Source: Firmicutes bacterium UBA4845 (lineage in GTDB: Bacteria; Bacillota; Clostridia; Tissierellales; Sedimentibacteraceae). Taken from it: a stretch of 62,236 bases of DNA. The position numbers and the translations under genes were made by a program. Position 1 is the first letter of the stretch, and the number at the start of each line of letters is the position of its first letter. Below, one piece after another: positions 55,116-62,236 of the stretch. The stretch covers positions 1-62,236 of the forward strand of contig DHER01000070.1 in the NCBI GenBank assembly GCA_002399975.1, in the 5' to 3' direction. The notes under the pieces were generated by a model. The model saw nothing but the letters and a program-made list of their open reading frames with translations, ran no database searches and had not been told where the DNA came from.

Positions 55116-56060
55116 ATGGGGAAAAGAAATATAATAATAGACTGCGATCCTGGAATTGACGATGTTATTGCATTGTTACTTGCTGCGGCAAACGAAGATA
55201 AATTAAACATATTGGGAATAACAACGGTTGCAGGTAATCAGACAATAGAAAAGGTTACATATAATGTTTTAGGTTTAATGTCATTTCTGGGCAAGGATAT
55301 AAAAACTGCCATGGGAGCAACGGGTCCCTTATTAAGGGAGAAAAATCCTGTTGACAATATACATGGTGAAAACGGAGTTGGAAGCTATCAATTTCCTCAT
55401 ACAAAGAAATTGTATTCAGACAATGCCGTAACATTTTTAAGAGATACCATAAAATTATCTAAAGATAAAGTAACGCTGGTGGCTATAGGTCCGCTTACAA
55501 ATATTGCTTTGCTTATTAAAACATTCCCCGATGTAAAAGAAAAAATAGAGCTTATATCCATAATGGGCGGTTCGGCAGGAGAAGGCAATATAACACCTTG
55601 TGCTGAATTTAATATTTGGTCTGATCCTGAAGCTGCAAGAATTGTTTTTGATTCGAAACTTCCCATAGTCATGAGCGGCTTGAATGTAACTCATTCCACA
55701 GGGCTGTATATGGAGGATGTTTTGAATCTTATGAAAAGTGAAGGAAAGATTACAAAAATGTGCGGAAAAATTTTAAATTTTTATTTTAAAGGTGATAATG
55801 TAAAAGAAGGCACATTTACGCCAATACATGATACAAGTGCTATAATGTATTTAATTCATCCCCAGCTATATAAATTCAGGCATATGAATGTGATTGTAGA
55901 CTGTTCCGAAGGATTAAACAGGGGAAACACTGTTGTGGATATGAGAGACGGGGTAAATTATAATGAATCATATCCCAGAGTTTTATTAGATGCTGATTCG
56001 GAAAAGTTCAAAAAAATATTGCTTGAAAGTTTATACAAGCTTGATGAAATTTACAGATAG
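55116..56060 (+). CDS. Inosine-uridine preferring nucleoside hydrolase
   Basis: A 314-residue calcium-dependent N-ribohydrolase releasing base and ribose. Metal-binding IIDCDPGIDDVIAL at the start, HGENGVG, AIGPLTNIALL and MGGSAGEGNITPCAEFN (nucleoside site). It lies between deoD and rbsK; the ribose it frees would be the substrate of rbsK. Confidence 0.94.
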   Translation: MGKRNIIIDCDPGIDDVIALLLAAANEDKLNILGITTVAGNQTIEKVTYNVLGLMSFLGKDIKTAMGATGPLLREKNPVDNIHGENGVGSYQFPHTKKLYSDNAVTFLRDTIKLSKDKVTLVAIGPLTNIALLIKTFPDVKEKIELISIMGGSAGEGNITPCAEFNIWSDPEAARIVFDSKLPIVMSGLNVTHSTGLYMEDVLNLMKSEGKITKMCGKILNFYFKGDNVKEGTFTPIHDTSAIMYLIHPQLYKFRHMNVIVDCSEGLNRGNTVVDMRDGVNYNESYPRVLLDADSEKFKKILLESLYKLDEIYR

Positions 56061-56097
56061 AGAAAATTTTCAGTGTTTACTTTTAAAGGAGGAAAGA

Positions 56098-56994
56098 ATG
56101 GGAAGGGTAGTGGTTATTGGTTCGATTAATGTTGATATGGTATTTACCTCGGACATAAGACCAAAGGCAGGAGAAACAGTTCTCGGAAATACATTTTCTG
56201 TAATACCGGGAGGCAAAGGAGCCAATCAGGCTGTTGCCGCTGCCAAACTTGGAGCAGAAAGCATTATGATAGGATGCGTAGGAAATGATGCTAACGGTGA
56301 GTTTGCAGTACATAATTTAAATTCAGCAAATGTTAATACTGGTTGTATAGAAAAAATTAATGGTGTTCCTACAGGGGTAGCTAATATACTGGTCGCAGAA
56401 AATGATAACAGCATAACAGTTATTCCCGGTGCAAACTATGCATTTAACAAGGTTGTTATAGATAATTACAGAGAAACTATATTGTCGGCAGATATAGTTT
56501 TGATGCAGCTTGAAATACCGCTGGAAACGGTTGAATATGCATTGGAGCTTTGCAGGAAGAACAATGTTAAAGTCCTTTTAAATCCTGCACCTGGATTAGA
56601 GCTTAGCAATTCTGTTATAGAAAGCGCTTCATATATAACTCCCAATGAACATGAGCTTAAGGTGATTTCAGGGAAAAAATGTGATATGGAAAAAGAAATG
56701 AAAAAATATCCAAATAAATTGATTGTGACATTGGGTTCAAAAGGGGTTAAGTATTTTGACGGAAAAGAAATAAGACTTATTCCTTCAAACAAAGTCGAAG
56801 TAATAGATACAACCGGGGCAGGAGATACATTTTGCGGAGCGCTTGCTGCATCGTTGGTTGCCAACGAAAATAAAAATTTGGGTGAATCAATTAAATTTGC
56901 AAATAAAGCAGCTGCATATGCCATTACAAGGTTGGGGGCTCAAAGCGGAATGCCGACTCTTGAACAACTAAAGAGAGAAGGACCTTATCTTTGA
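56098..56994 (+). CDS. rbsK: Ribokinase
   Basis: A 298-residue PfkB sugar kinase making ribose-5-phosphate. GSINVDMVF, GGKGANQAVAAAKLGA and DTTGAGDTFCGAL (catalytic Asp) are visible. ATG 56098 is chosen since AAAGGAGGAAAG precedes it. It follows the nucleoside hydrolase and completes salvage of the sugar moiety. Confidence 0.95.
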   Translation: MGRVVVIGSINVDMVFTSDIRPKAGETVLGNTFSVIPGGKGANQAVAAAKLGAESIMIGCVGNDANGEFAVHNLNSANVNTGCIEKINGVPTGVANILVAENDNSITVIPGANYAFNKVVIDNYRETILSADIVLMQLEIPLETVEYALELCRKNNVKVLLNPAPGLELSNSVIESASYITPNEHELKVISGKKCDMEKEMKKYPNKLIVTLGSKGVKYFDGKEIRLIPSNKVEVIDTTGAGDTFCGALAASLVANENKNLGESIKFANKAAAYAITRLGAQSGMPTLEQLKREGPYL

Positions 56995-57027
56995 AACAAT
57001 GAGGTCCTTCGGTATACCTTGTGATAC

Positions 57028-57066
57028 AATTTCAAATTTAATTTGTTATTAATTTGAAATTTTTTA
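57028..57066. terminator. Terminator after rbsK
   Basis: AATTTCAAATT and AATTTGAAATT pair perfectly and end in a T-run. It lies between converging genes (rbsK and the minus-strand fusion). Confidence 0.85.
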
Positions 57067-57095
57067 TCTTTTTACTGTGAATTTATAAGTTTATC

Positions 57096-59048
57096 TTATT
57101 TACCATAATATGCAGATAAATACATTTCTTTTATTTCTTCTATAAGCGGGTACCTTGGGTTGGAACTTGTACACTGATCATCAAAAGCCTGTTCGCTCAT
57201 AGTATCCAATTTGTCCAAAAATTCTTTTTCATCAATTCCGTATTCTTTAATAGATTTGGGAATGCCGATAGTAGCCTTTAATTCTTCTATTTTTGCTATA
57301 AGGCTTTCTACTTTTTCATAATCGGTTTTTCCAGGGAAACCCAGATACGTAGCAACTTCAGCATACCTATGCAAAGTGTGCGGGTACTTATACTGCGGGA
57401 ATGTACCCATTCTTTTAGGTGATTCCGCCGAATTGAACTTTATGACCTCATTTATCAGCAGTGCATTGGCAACACCATGTGGGACATGGTGTGTTGCACC
57501 TAATTTGTGAGCCATAGAATGGCATACGCCTAAAAAGGCATTGGCAAAGGCGATACCTGCCATGGTGGACGCATTTGCCATTTTTTCACGCGCTTCCACA
57601 TCGTCTCTTCCATATTTGTAAGCTCGAGGCAGATAGTCGAAAACTAATTTTGAAGCCCTGAGTGCCAAGCCGTCCGTGTAGTCTGTGGCCATCATTGAAG
57701 CGTAGGCCTCCAGTGCATGTGTTAATGAATCAATACCTGATGATGAAGTAAGTCCCTTTGGCTGGTCCATCATCATATCTGCGTCACTTATAGCCATTGT
57801 GGGAAGTAAAGAATAATCTGCAATTGAGTACTTGATATTTACAGTGTCATCTGTAATAATAGTAAAAGGAGTAACCTCAGATCCTGTACCGGAAGTTGTA
57901 GCGATACAAACCAGAATAGCTTTTTCACCCATTTTTGGGAAGGTATAAACTCTCTTACGTATATCCATAAAACGCATTGCTAAATCTGAGAAATCTGCTT
58001 CCGGATGTTCATACATTATCCACATGATTTTGGATGCATCCATTGCAGAGCCGCCACCTACTGCAATTATAACATCCGGTTCAAATTCTTTCAGTGCGAC
58101 CAAGCCGGCTTTTGCACAAGCCAGTGTCGGATCGGGGGTTACTTCAAAAAACGTATGGTGTGTTATGCCCATGCTGTCCAATCGTTCTGTTATCGGTTTT
58201 GTGTATCCGTTTTTGTATAAGAATGTGTCTGTTACAATGAATGCTTTTTTTCTATTGTATACATCCTTTAATTCCTTAAGAGCTACAGGTGAAACCCACA
58301 TATACGTATTAGGTACTGAATCCAGAATTTCAAAGTGATTTCCCTTTGAATATACGTAAATTACTTTCTTTTGCATACGTTCTTCTCTGTCGGTTTCATT
58401 TAAATCCACATAATCACCTGAAGGCAGACGTTCGTCCCCGTAGACAACCTCAATGCAATTTTCCAGATCTTCGTCGCATCTAATATGTTTATCGGCAATG
58501 ATGCTTTTCTTTGATGTTAAAAGTAAATAATCAAACTCTAAGATTAGCCTGTAATCTAATTTTTTTAATTTTAATAAGGATAAAAAATATCCTTCATGCA
58601 TTGAATTATATCGAATTATACCTATATCAAAATGAAAATCCAGTACATTTTGTATCGTTTTCATAGAGTTTGTTTCATAATAATGAATACGTAGATTTTC
58701 CTCATTACTTAATGTATTTAAATATTCAGAAAAAACCTCTGAAATGTAGCTCGCTCTTGGAACGGATATTCTCAAGCTTACACCGTTATCTGTCAAATCC
58801 GAATATGCTTTCGTAAGATTGTTTACCTGGTACAGTATTTCTTTAGCATGATTTAAAAAGCGCTGACCCTCTCTGGTTGTAATAATGCCTTTCGGAGTTC
58901 TTTCAAATATAACAATGTCAAATTCATTTTCTAATTTTTTTACAGATCTGCTTAAATTTGACTGTGCTATATATAATTTTTTGGCAGCCATTGATATAGA
59001 AGCATATTTATCAATTTCAATAACATATTTTAAATCTGTAAAATTCAT
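57096..59048 (-). CDS. Fusion of LysR-type regulator and iron-dependent alcohol dehydrogenase
   Basis: One continuous frame of 650 residues. Numbering from M1 at 59048: residues 1-62 are a LysR winged helix-turn-helix (ISMAAKKLYIAQSNLSRSVKKL), followed by a linker helix to about 87 and a LysR effector domain (90-253) ending in YVYSKGNHFEIL and TYMWVS. From PVALKELKDV (about 254) to the end it is the C-terminal Fe-ADH half of AdhE (GGGSAMD loop at 331-337), with no acetaldehyde dehydrogenase half. Putative metal ligands are Asp440, His444, His510 and His524 (GIDSLTH, VCHSMAHK, VPHGVA), spaced 4 and 14 as in FucO/AdhE. The C-terminus (MYLSAYYGK) is AdhE-like. The start follows AAAGGTGTGG; an ATG 39 bases upstream lacks a site. 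It is monocistronic, with a dyad just upstream. It could be an enzyme that senses redox or aldehyde state and binds DNA, or a chimera. Confidence 0.9.
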   Translation of the reverse strand: MNFTDLKYVIEIDKYASISMAAKKLYIAQSNLSRSVKKLENEFDIVIFERTPKGIITTREGQRFLNHAKEILYQVNNLTKAYSDLTDNGVSLRISVPRASYISEVFSEYLNTLSNEENLRIHYYETNSMKTIQNVLDFHFDIGIIRYNSMHEGYFLSLLKLKKLDYRLILEFDYLLLTSKKSIIADKHIRCDEDLENCIEVVYGDERLPSGDYVDLNETDREERMQKKVIYVYSKGNHFEILDSVPNTYMWVSPVALKELKDVYNRKKAFIVTDTFLYKNGYTKPITERLDSMGITHHTFFEVTPDPTLACAKAGLVALKEFEPDVIIAVGGGSAMDASKIMWIMYEHPEADFSDLAMRFMDIRKRVYTFPKMGEKAILVCIATTSGTGSEVTPFTIITDDTVNIKYSIADYSLLPTMAISDADMMMDQPKGLTSSSGIDSLTHALEAYASMMATDYTDGLALRASKLVFDYLPRAYKYGRDDVEAREKMANASTMAGIAFANAFLGVCHSMAHKLGATHHVPHGVANALLINEVIKFNSAESPKRMGTFPQYKYPHTLHRYAEVATYLGFPGKTDYEKVESLIAKIEELKATIGIPKSIKEYGIDEKEFLDKLDTMSEQAFDDQCTSSNPRYPLIEEIKEMYLSAYYGK

Positions 59049-59068
59049 ATAGATACCACACCTTTTTA

Positions 59069-59087
59069 ATGATTTGTCAGGAATCAT
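59069..59087. promoter_or_regulatory. LysR-type dyad before the fusion gene
   Basis: ATGATT-N7-AATCAT is a perfect dyad with T-N11-A spacing typical of LysR-family boxes, 21 bases before the start codon and next to the ribosome site. It may be the fusion protein's own operator. Confidence 0.55.
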
Positions 59088-59105
59088 ATTTTAGAACTTA
59101 TATAT

Positions 59106-59147
59106 AAAGTACCCGCCAAAACATATTTTCTATTCGGCGGGTACTTT
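59106..59147 (-). terminator. Hairpin between cold-shock gene and fusion gene
   Basis: AAAGTACCCGCC and GGCGGGTACTTT form a perfect 12-bp stem. The tract that follows on the minus strand is A/T-rich rather than a clean T-run. It probably ends the cold-shock transcript. Confidence 0.75.
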
Positions 59148-59186
59148 ATTATGATCATTAATAATCTATATATGGAATGTAGATTA

Positions 59187-59390
59187 TTAATTAATTACTG
59201 TTACATTTGCAGCTTGAGGTCCGCGAGTACCTTCAACAACTTCAAATGAAACTTTTTGGCCGTCTTCCAGAGTCTTGAAACCATCCGAAACTATTGCGGA
59301 GAAATGTACGAATATATCTTTTCCATCTTCTCCGGTTATGAAACCAAAACCCTTTGCCGGGTCAAACCATTTAACAGTACCTGTTTTCAT
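59187..59390 (-). CDS. Cold-shock protein (copy 1)
   Basis: A 67-residue single CSD fold RNA chaperone. RNP1 KGFGFI and RNP2 DIFVHFSAI are intact. Start at 59390 (MKTGTVKWFD) follows GGAGGA; four residues further upstream would lie inside the ribosome site. It differs from the copy at 59529 at about a dozen residues and is transcribed after it; a hairpin lies between them. Confidence 0.95.
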   Translation of the reverse strand: MKTGTVKWFDPAKGFGFITGEDGKDIFVHFSAIVSDGFKTLEDGQKVSFEVVEGTRGPQAANVTVIN

Positions 59391-59430
59391 TAAATCCTCC
59401 ATGTTTTTATAAATATTAATTGTTAATGAA

Positions 59431-59454
59431 AAAGAACTACAACTGCAGTTCTTT
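59431..59454 (-). terminator. Terminator between the two cold-shock genes
   Basis: AAAGAACT and AGTTCTTT pair perfectly; on the minus strand TTTTTC follows, so it can end the transcript of the upstream copy. Confidence 0.75.
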
Positions 59455-59528
59455 TCACGTTCTTTGAAACCAATATTAATATAAGTAATGCTATATCTAT
59501 ATTAATTATTATTTCTTAAAACAAAATA

Positions 59529-59729
59529 CTACGCTACAGTAACATTGCTAGCTTGGGGTCCTTTTTGACCTTCCACTATATCAAAGTTAACTTTTTGGCC
59601 TTCCTCAAGTGTTTTGAAACCATCCGAAACTATTGCGGAGAAGTGTACAAATACATCTTTTCCATCGTCACAAGATATAAATCCAAAACCTTTCTTAGAA
59701 TCAAACCATTTAACAGTACCTGTTTTCAT
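59529..59729 (-). CDS. Cold-shock protein (copy 2)
   Basis: A 66-residue cold-shock RNA chaperone, tandem paralogue of the gene at 59187. KGFGFI and DVFVHFSAI motifs intact. Translation begins after CGGAGGATTTTTTA. A clear sigma-A promoter lies 36-64 bases upstream. Confidence 0.95.
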   Translation of the reverse strand: MKTGTVKWFDSKKGFGFISCDDGKDVFVHFSAIVSDGFKTLEEGQKVNFDIVEGQKGPQASNVTVA

Positions 59730-59764
59730 TAAAAAATCCTCCGATAATTTAAAAAGATAATCTT

Positions 59765-59793
59765 ATTTTAACAGCTTTTTCTCTAAATTGCAA
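59765..59793 (-). promoter_or_regulatory. Sigma-A promoter of cold-shock copy 2
   Basis: Minus strand TTGCAA, 17-base spacer, TAAAAT. Confidence 0.7.
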
Positions 59794-59996
59794 TAAATAT
59801 TTATAAAAAAAATAAAATTTTTTATATTAATTTTAAAAAGATTAAAATTTAGATTATTGCAAAAAAATTCAACAATATTGAAAATGTTTTTTTAGAAAAT
59901 TATTTATAACTAAAACAGTATAATATTTCATAATGCATTAATGTAGTAGTTACTGATTGGAAATTGTTGTAAATTTTACCATGAATAATATTATTG

Positions 59997-60025
59997 TTGC
60001 CAGATTAAATCTGGTTTGATATAAT
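59997..60025 (+). promoter_or_regulatory. Sigma-A promoter of the LCP genes
   Basis: TTGCCA, 17-base spacer, TATAAT, with a palindrome CCAGATTAAATCTGG (60000-60014) across the -35 end, a candidate operator. The 346-base gap 59730-60075 otherwise holds the divergent cold-shock promoter and A/T-rich sequence. Confidence 0.72.
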
Positions 60026-60075
60026 TATTGAGTATAATATTTTATTAAATCAGGGAAAATAATTGGTGATAACAA

Positions 60076-61026
60076 ATGATAAAACATTTTTTAAAATTTT
60101 TTTTAGCATCAGTTACGTTTATTACAGTTATTTTAAGTGGAACTTCTTTAGCATATATTTTATTTGATAATGATGTTGCAATAGGAACAATAAAAACCAT
60201 CGCTTCAGAGAAGGCGGAAAACTTAAAGTTTTATGAATCAGGCACATTTGATTATAATTCGGATGTGGGTAAAGCTGCAAAAAATATGAAAAGGTTTAAT
60301 GTGCTTGTTGTGGGGCTTGAAAATAAAAGAACTGATACCATAATGGTTGTCAGCTATGATATGGAAAATAAAAAGGCCGATTTAATTTCAATTCCAAGAG
60401 ATACATACAACCCGCGTAATGAGGACGACGGCCCTGATTTGAAAAAGATCAATGCGGTATATTCTCAGGAAGGCATTGACGAGCTTGTACGGACGGTGCA
60501 GGAAATCCTTGGAATTCCTTTAGAAAAATATGTAGTGGCAGATTATGATGCGGTTGTGGACTGTGTGGATATTTTAGGCGGAGTTGAAGTAACAGTTCCA
60601 TTTCATATGGTGTATTCAGATCCATATGATGATCCTCCTTTGACAATAGATATTCCTGAAGGTAAACAAGTATTGGACGGAGAGCAGTCATTAAAATTTT
60701 TAAGGTATAGAAAAGGATACGATAATCAGGATCTGGGAAGAATTGATGCTCAGCAGCAATTTATCAAATCAGCCTTAAAAAAGACTATGGGGCTTAAATT
60801 ACCTGCCTTAGTCAAAGAAGTATACACTCATGTAAAAACAAATGTCAGAATTACAGATATACTTAACCTGGCAGATGACATATCAGGTTTTACTGTTGAA
60901 AATATGAGTTTATGCACAATGCCTGGAACAGAAACACCTTTAGAGGGACTGTCATTTTATATTCCCGACGAAGAGGGAATAAAAGGTGTTGTAAACAACA
61001 TGTACGGTATTGAAAATGATGAATGA
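60076..61026 (+). CDS. LytR-CpsA-Psr (LCP) family protein 1
   Basis: A 316-residue wall-polymer ligase candidate that attaches teichoic acids or other phosphate-linked glycans to peptidoglycan. An N-terminal membrane anchor (about 8-28) precedes an outside LCP domain: VGLENKRTDTIMVVSYD, SIPRDTY (polyprenyl-phosphate Arg), LKKINAVYS, VDILGGVEVTVPF, and FLRYRKG...DLGRIDAQQQF. Forms a pair with the gene 43 bases downstream. Confidence 0.93.
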   Translation: MIKHFLKFFLASVTFITVILSGTSLAYILFDNDVAIGTIKTIASEKAENLKFYESGTFDYNSDVGKAAKNMKRFNVLVVGLENKRTDTIMVVSYDMENKKADLISIPRDTYNPRNEDDGPDLKKINAVYSQEGIDELVRTVQEILGIPLEKYVVADYDAVVDCVDILGGVEVTVPFHMVYSDPYDDPPLTIDIPEGKQVLDGEQSLKFLRYRKGYDNQDLGRIDAQQQFIKSALKKTMGLKLPALVKEVYTHVKTNVRITDILNLADDISGFTVENMSLCTMPGTETPLEGLSFYIPDEEGIKGVVNNMYGIENDE

Positions 61027-61069
61027 CTACAGACAGACAAGGCTCCATTGAACTGAAAGGCGGATAAAT

Positions 61070-62137
61070 ATGAAAAACTTTTTTAAAAGAGTAATTTTTA
61101 ATATTAAAAAAAAATTTAATAATATACAACCATTAGAAAAAAGACTATTTCTTAAAACATTCCTTTTTACTCTTGTATTTTTTTCATTAATTGAATCGGC
61201 AGGAATTTTCGCATTTGTAAAATATTATTCACCATATGGAATGGCAGGGACAGACCAGGACAAAGAAGACAAGGATAAAAATACAGATAGAGAATTTGAA
61301 ACTCCTCTGGAAAAAGCAATGTATGAAAGCAACAGAATAAATGTTCTCCTTGTAGGGCTTGAAGGGCCAAGGTCTGATACCATAATGGTATTAAGTTTCG
61401 ACAGAGAAACAAAGGAGGCAAATTTAATATCAGTTCCCAGAGATACATATTATTATAGAGAAGGTTATTCTAAATATTCAGATGTACAGAAAATCAACGC
61501 TGTGTACGGCATGGAAGAAGACGGCATATATGCGTTGATAAAAGCAATTCAGGAATTAACGGGAATTCCCATAGACAATTATGCCACAATCGAATACTCC
61601 GGTGTTAGGGCAGCTGTTGATGCTATAGGAGGAATTGAGGTTGATGTTCCCTTTCATATGAGATATACTGACCCTTATGACAATCCTCCGCTTGATATTA
61701 ATATCCCGGCGGGAAAACAACTCATTAAGGGCGATAGAGTCATGGAGCTGCTAAGGTTCAGAAAAACTAATTATCCGGGATATTCAGGATATCCTAACGG
61801 TGATTTAGGAAGAGTGAAATTTCAGCAGGAATTCATAAAATCAGCAATTGATAAAGCATTAAGCTTAAAACTTCCCAGTGTAGTAAACGCTGTTTATCCC
61901 CATGTAGATACAGATTTAACCATTACCGATTTGTTGAGCATTGGAAAAGATATAGTGGGATTTTCATCAGAAAATCTGGAGACCGAAGTTTTGCCCGGAA
62001 GAGACACTATGTTAGGTTCTTACTCGTTTTATATTGCTGATGGAGAAAAGACTACAAAATTAGTATATGATTTATATGACGTTAAATTATCTGCAGATGC
62101 AAGTGAAGATGAGGAAAATAAAACAGAAAAAAATTAG
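61070..62137 (+). CDS. LytR-CpsA-Psr (LCP) family protein 2
   Basis: A 355-residue paralogue of the preceding gene, with a longer basic cytoplasmic N-terminus, membrane helix (about 28-48) and charged linker (KEDKDK). LCP motifs: VGLEGPRSDTIMVLSFD, SVPRDTYYY, VDAIGGIEVDVPFHM, LLRFRKT and GDLGRVKFQQEF. AAAGGCGG precedes the start. Likely cotranscribed with copy 1; the last 99 bases of the window after it contain no gene I can identify. Confidence 0.93.
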   Translation: MKNFFKRVIFNIKKKFNNIQPLEKRLFLKTFLFTLVFFSLIESAGIFAFVKYYSPYGMAGTDQDKEDKDKNTDREFETPLEKAMYESNRINVLLVGLEGPRSDTIMVLSFDRETKEANLISVPRDTYYYREGYSKYSDVQKINAVYGMEEDGIYALIKAIQELTGIPIDNYATIEYSGVRAAVDAIGGIEVDVPFHMRYTDPYDNPPLDINIPAGKQLIKGDRVMELLRFRKTNYPGYSGYPNGDLGRVKFQQEFIKSAIDKALSLKLPSVVNAVYPHVDTDLTITDLLSIGKDIVGFSSENLETEVLPGRDTMLGSYSFYIADGEKTTKLVYDLYDVKLSADASEDEENKTEKN

Positions 62138-62236
62138 GATTTGTATATAAAACAGATAAAGAACTAAAGTAGATACGTTATTATGTCAGAAAATTTAAAA
62201 AACTGTGCAAGATATCGAAGCTTACAGAAAAGACAA

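Noticed and set aside
55990..56097. N-terminal extension of ribokinase
   Set aside because: Overlaps the end of the nucleoside hydrolase; the ATG at 56098 has AAAGGAGG and the proper family start.
58275..58300. Reading the LysR-ADH frame as two separate genes
   Set aside because: There is no stop, ribosome site or suitable start codon near the junction, and the frame is continuous; only an assembly error could separate them, which the sequence alone cannot exclude.
1..62236. tRNA or rRNA genes, insertion sequences, prophage
   Set aside because: No cloverleaf with conserved TTCGANNC arms, no rRNA segments, and no transposase or integrase motifs were recognised by eye.

Overview
The window is 62 kb of chromosome from a low-GC Gram-positive anaerobe, most likely a Clostridia/Tissierellia-type amino-acid fermenter. 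The evidence is an LPXTG surface protein with its own sortase, two LytR-CpsA-Psr proteins, a T-box leader, rubrerythrin, a sigma-54 activator, GTP-type PEP carboxykinase and many amino-acid and peptide catabolism genes. Shine-Dalgarno sites are strong (GGAGG) and promoters are A/T-rich. I see no tRNA or rRNA gene, CRISPR array, insertion sequence or prophage. Species cannot be fixed from this alone.

Layout. (1) 0.3-6.8 kb: a 1948-residue multidomain surface adhesin and a sortase. (2) 7.7-12.7 kb: alanine-dehydrogenase-family enzyme, APC amino-acid permease, Asp/Glu-racemase-family protein and a sigma-54 enhancer-binding regulator, with a near-consensus -24/-12 promoter ahead of the first gene. 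(3) 12.9-18.7 kb: recQ-rsmI, then a HisC-like aminotransferase with a YkvI-type transporter. (4) 18.8-23.7 kb: larB-larC-larE (nickel-pincer cofactor synthesis, no larA here) and pckG. (5) 23.7-26.9 kb: a T-box leader controlling a three-gene ABC importer. (6) 27.1-32.8 kb: a ferredoxin-like protein, malic enzyme, an M20 amidohydrolase/transporter pair, and a Crp/Fnr regulator whose apparent operator recurs at the ferredoxin gene. (7) 33.0-37.5 kb: a YhaO/YhaN-like (SbcD/SbcC-like) pair and another phosphoesterase. (8) 37.7-41.2 kb: tdh-kbl (threonine to glycine) and ilvE. (9) 41.5-46.0 kb: greA, yqhQ-prmC-prfA-rqcP and rubrerythrin. (10) 46-57 kb: a second M20 hydrolase, murB-PHP-rapZ-yvcK-PP2C phosphatase-pgi-cvfB, and a nucleoside salvage set (deoD, nucleoside hydrolase, rbsK). 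(11) 57.1-62.1 kb: a regulator-enzyme fusion, two cold-shock genes and two LCP genes.

The most unusual object is at 57096-59048 (minus strand). One uninterrupted reading frame joins the DNA-binding and most of the effector domain of a LysR-type regulator to the complete iron-dependent alcohol dehydrogenase half of AdhE. All four predicted metal ligands and the GGGS nucleotide loop are kept. A 19-bp dyad with LysR-type T-N11-A spacing lies just before its start codon. This would be a redox enzyme able to bind DNA, possibly regulating itself.

Other points of interest are a shared palindrome (GTAACAtnTGTTAC) at an activator position before the ferredoxin gene and at a repressor position before the Crp/Fnr gene; a YhaO-like phosphoesterase that has lost catalytic residues; a three-cysteine LarE; a T-box whose best specifier is UAC; a repressor-type palindrome filling the promoter spacer of the M20/transporter operon; and a rapZ-yvcK cluster in which a PAS-PP2C phosphatase sits where whiA usually does.
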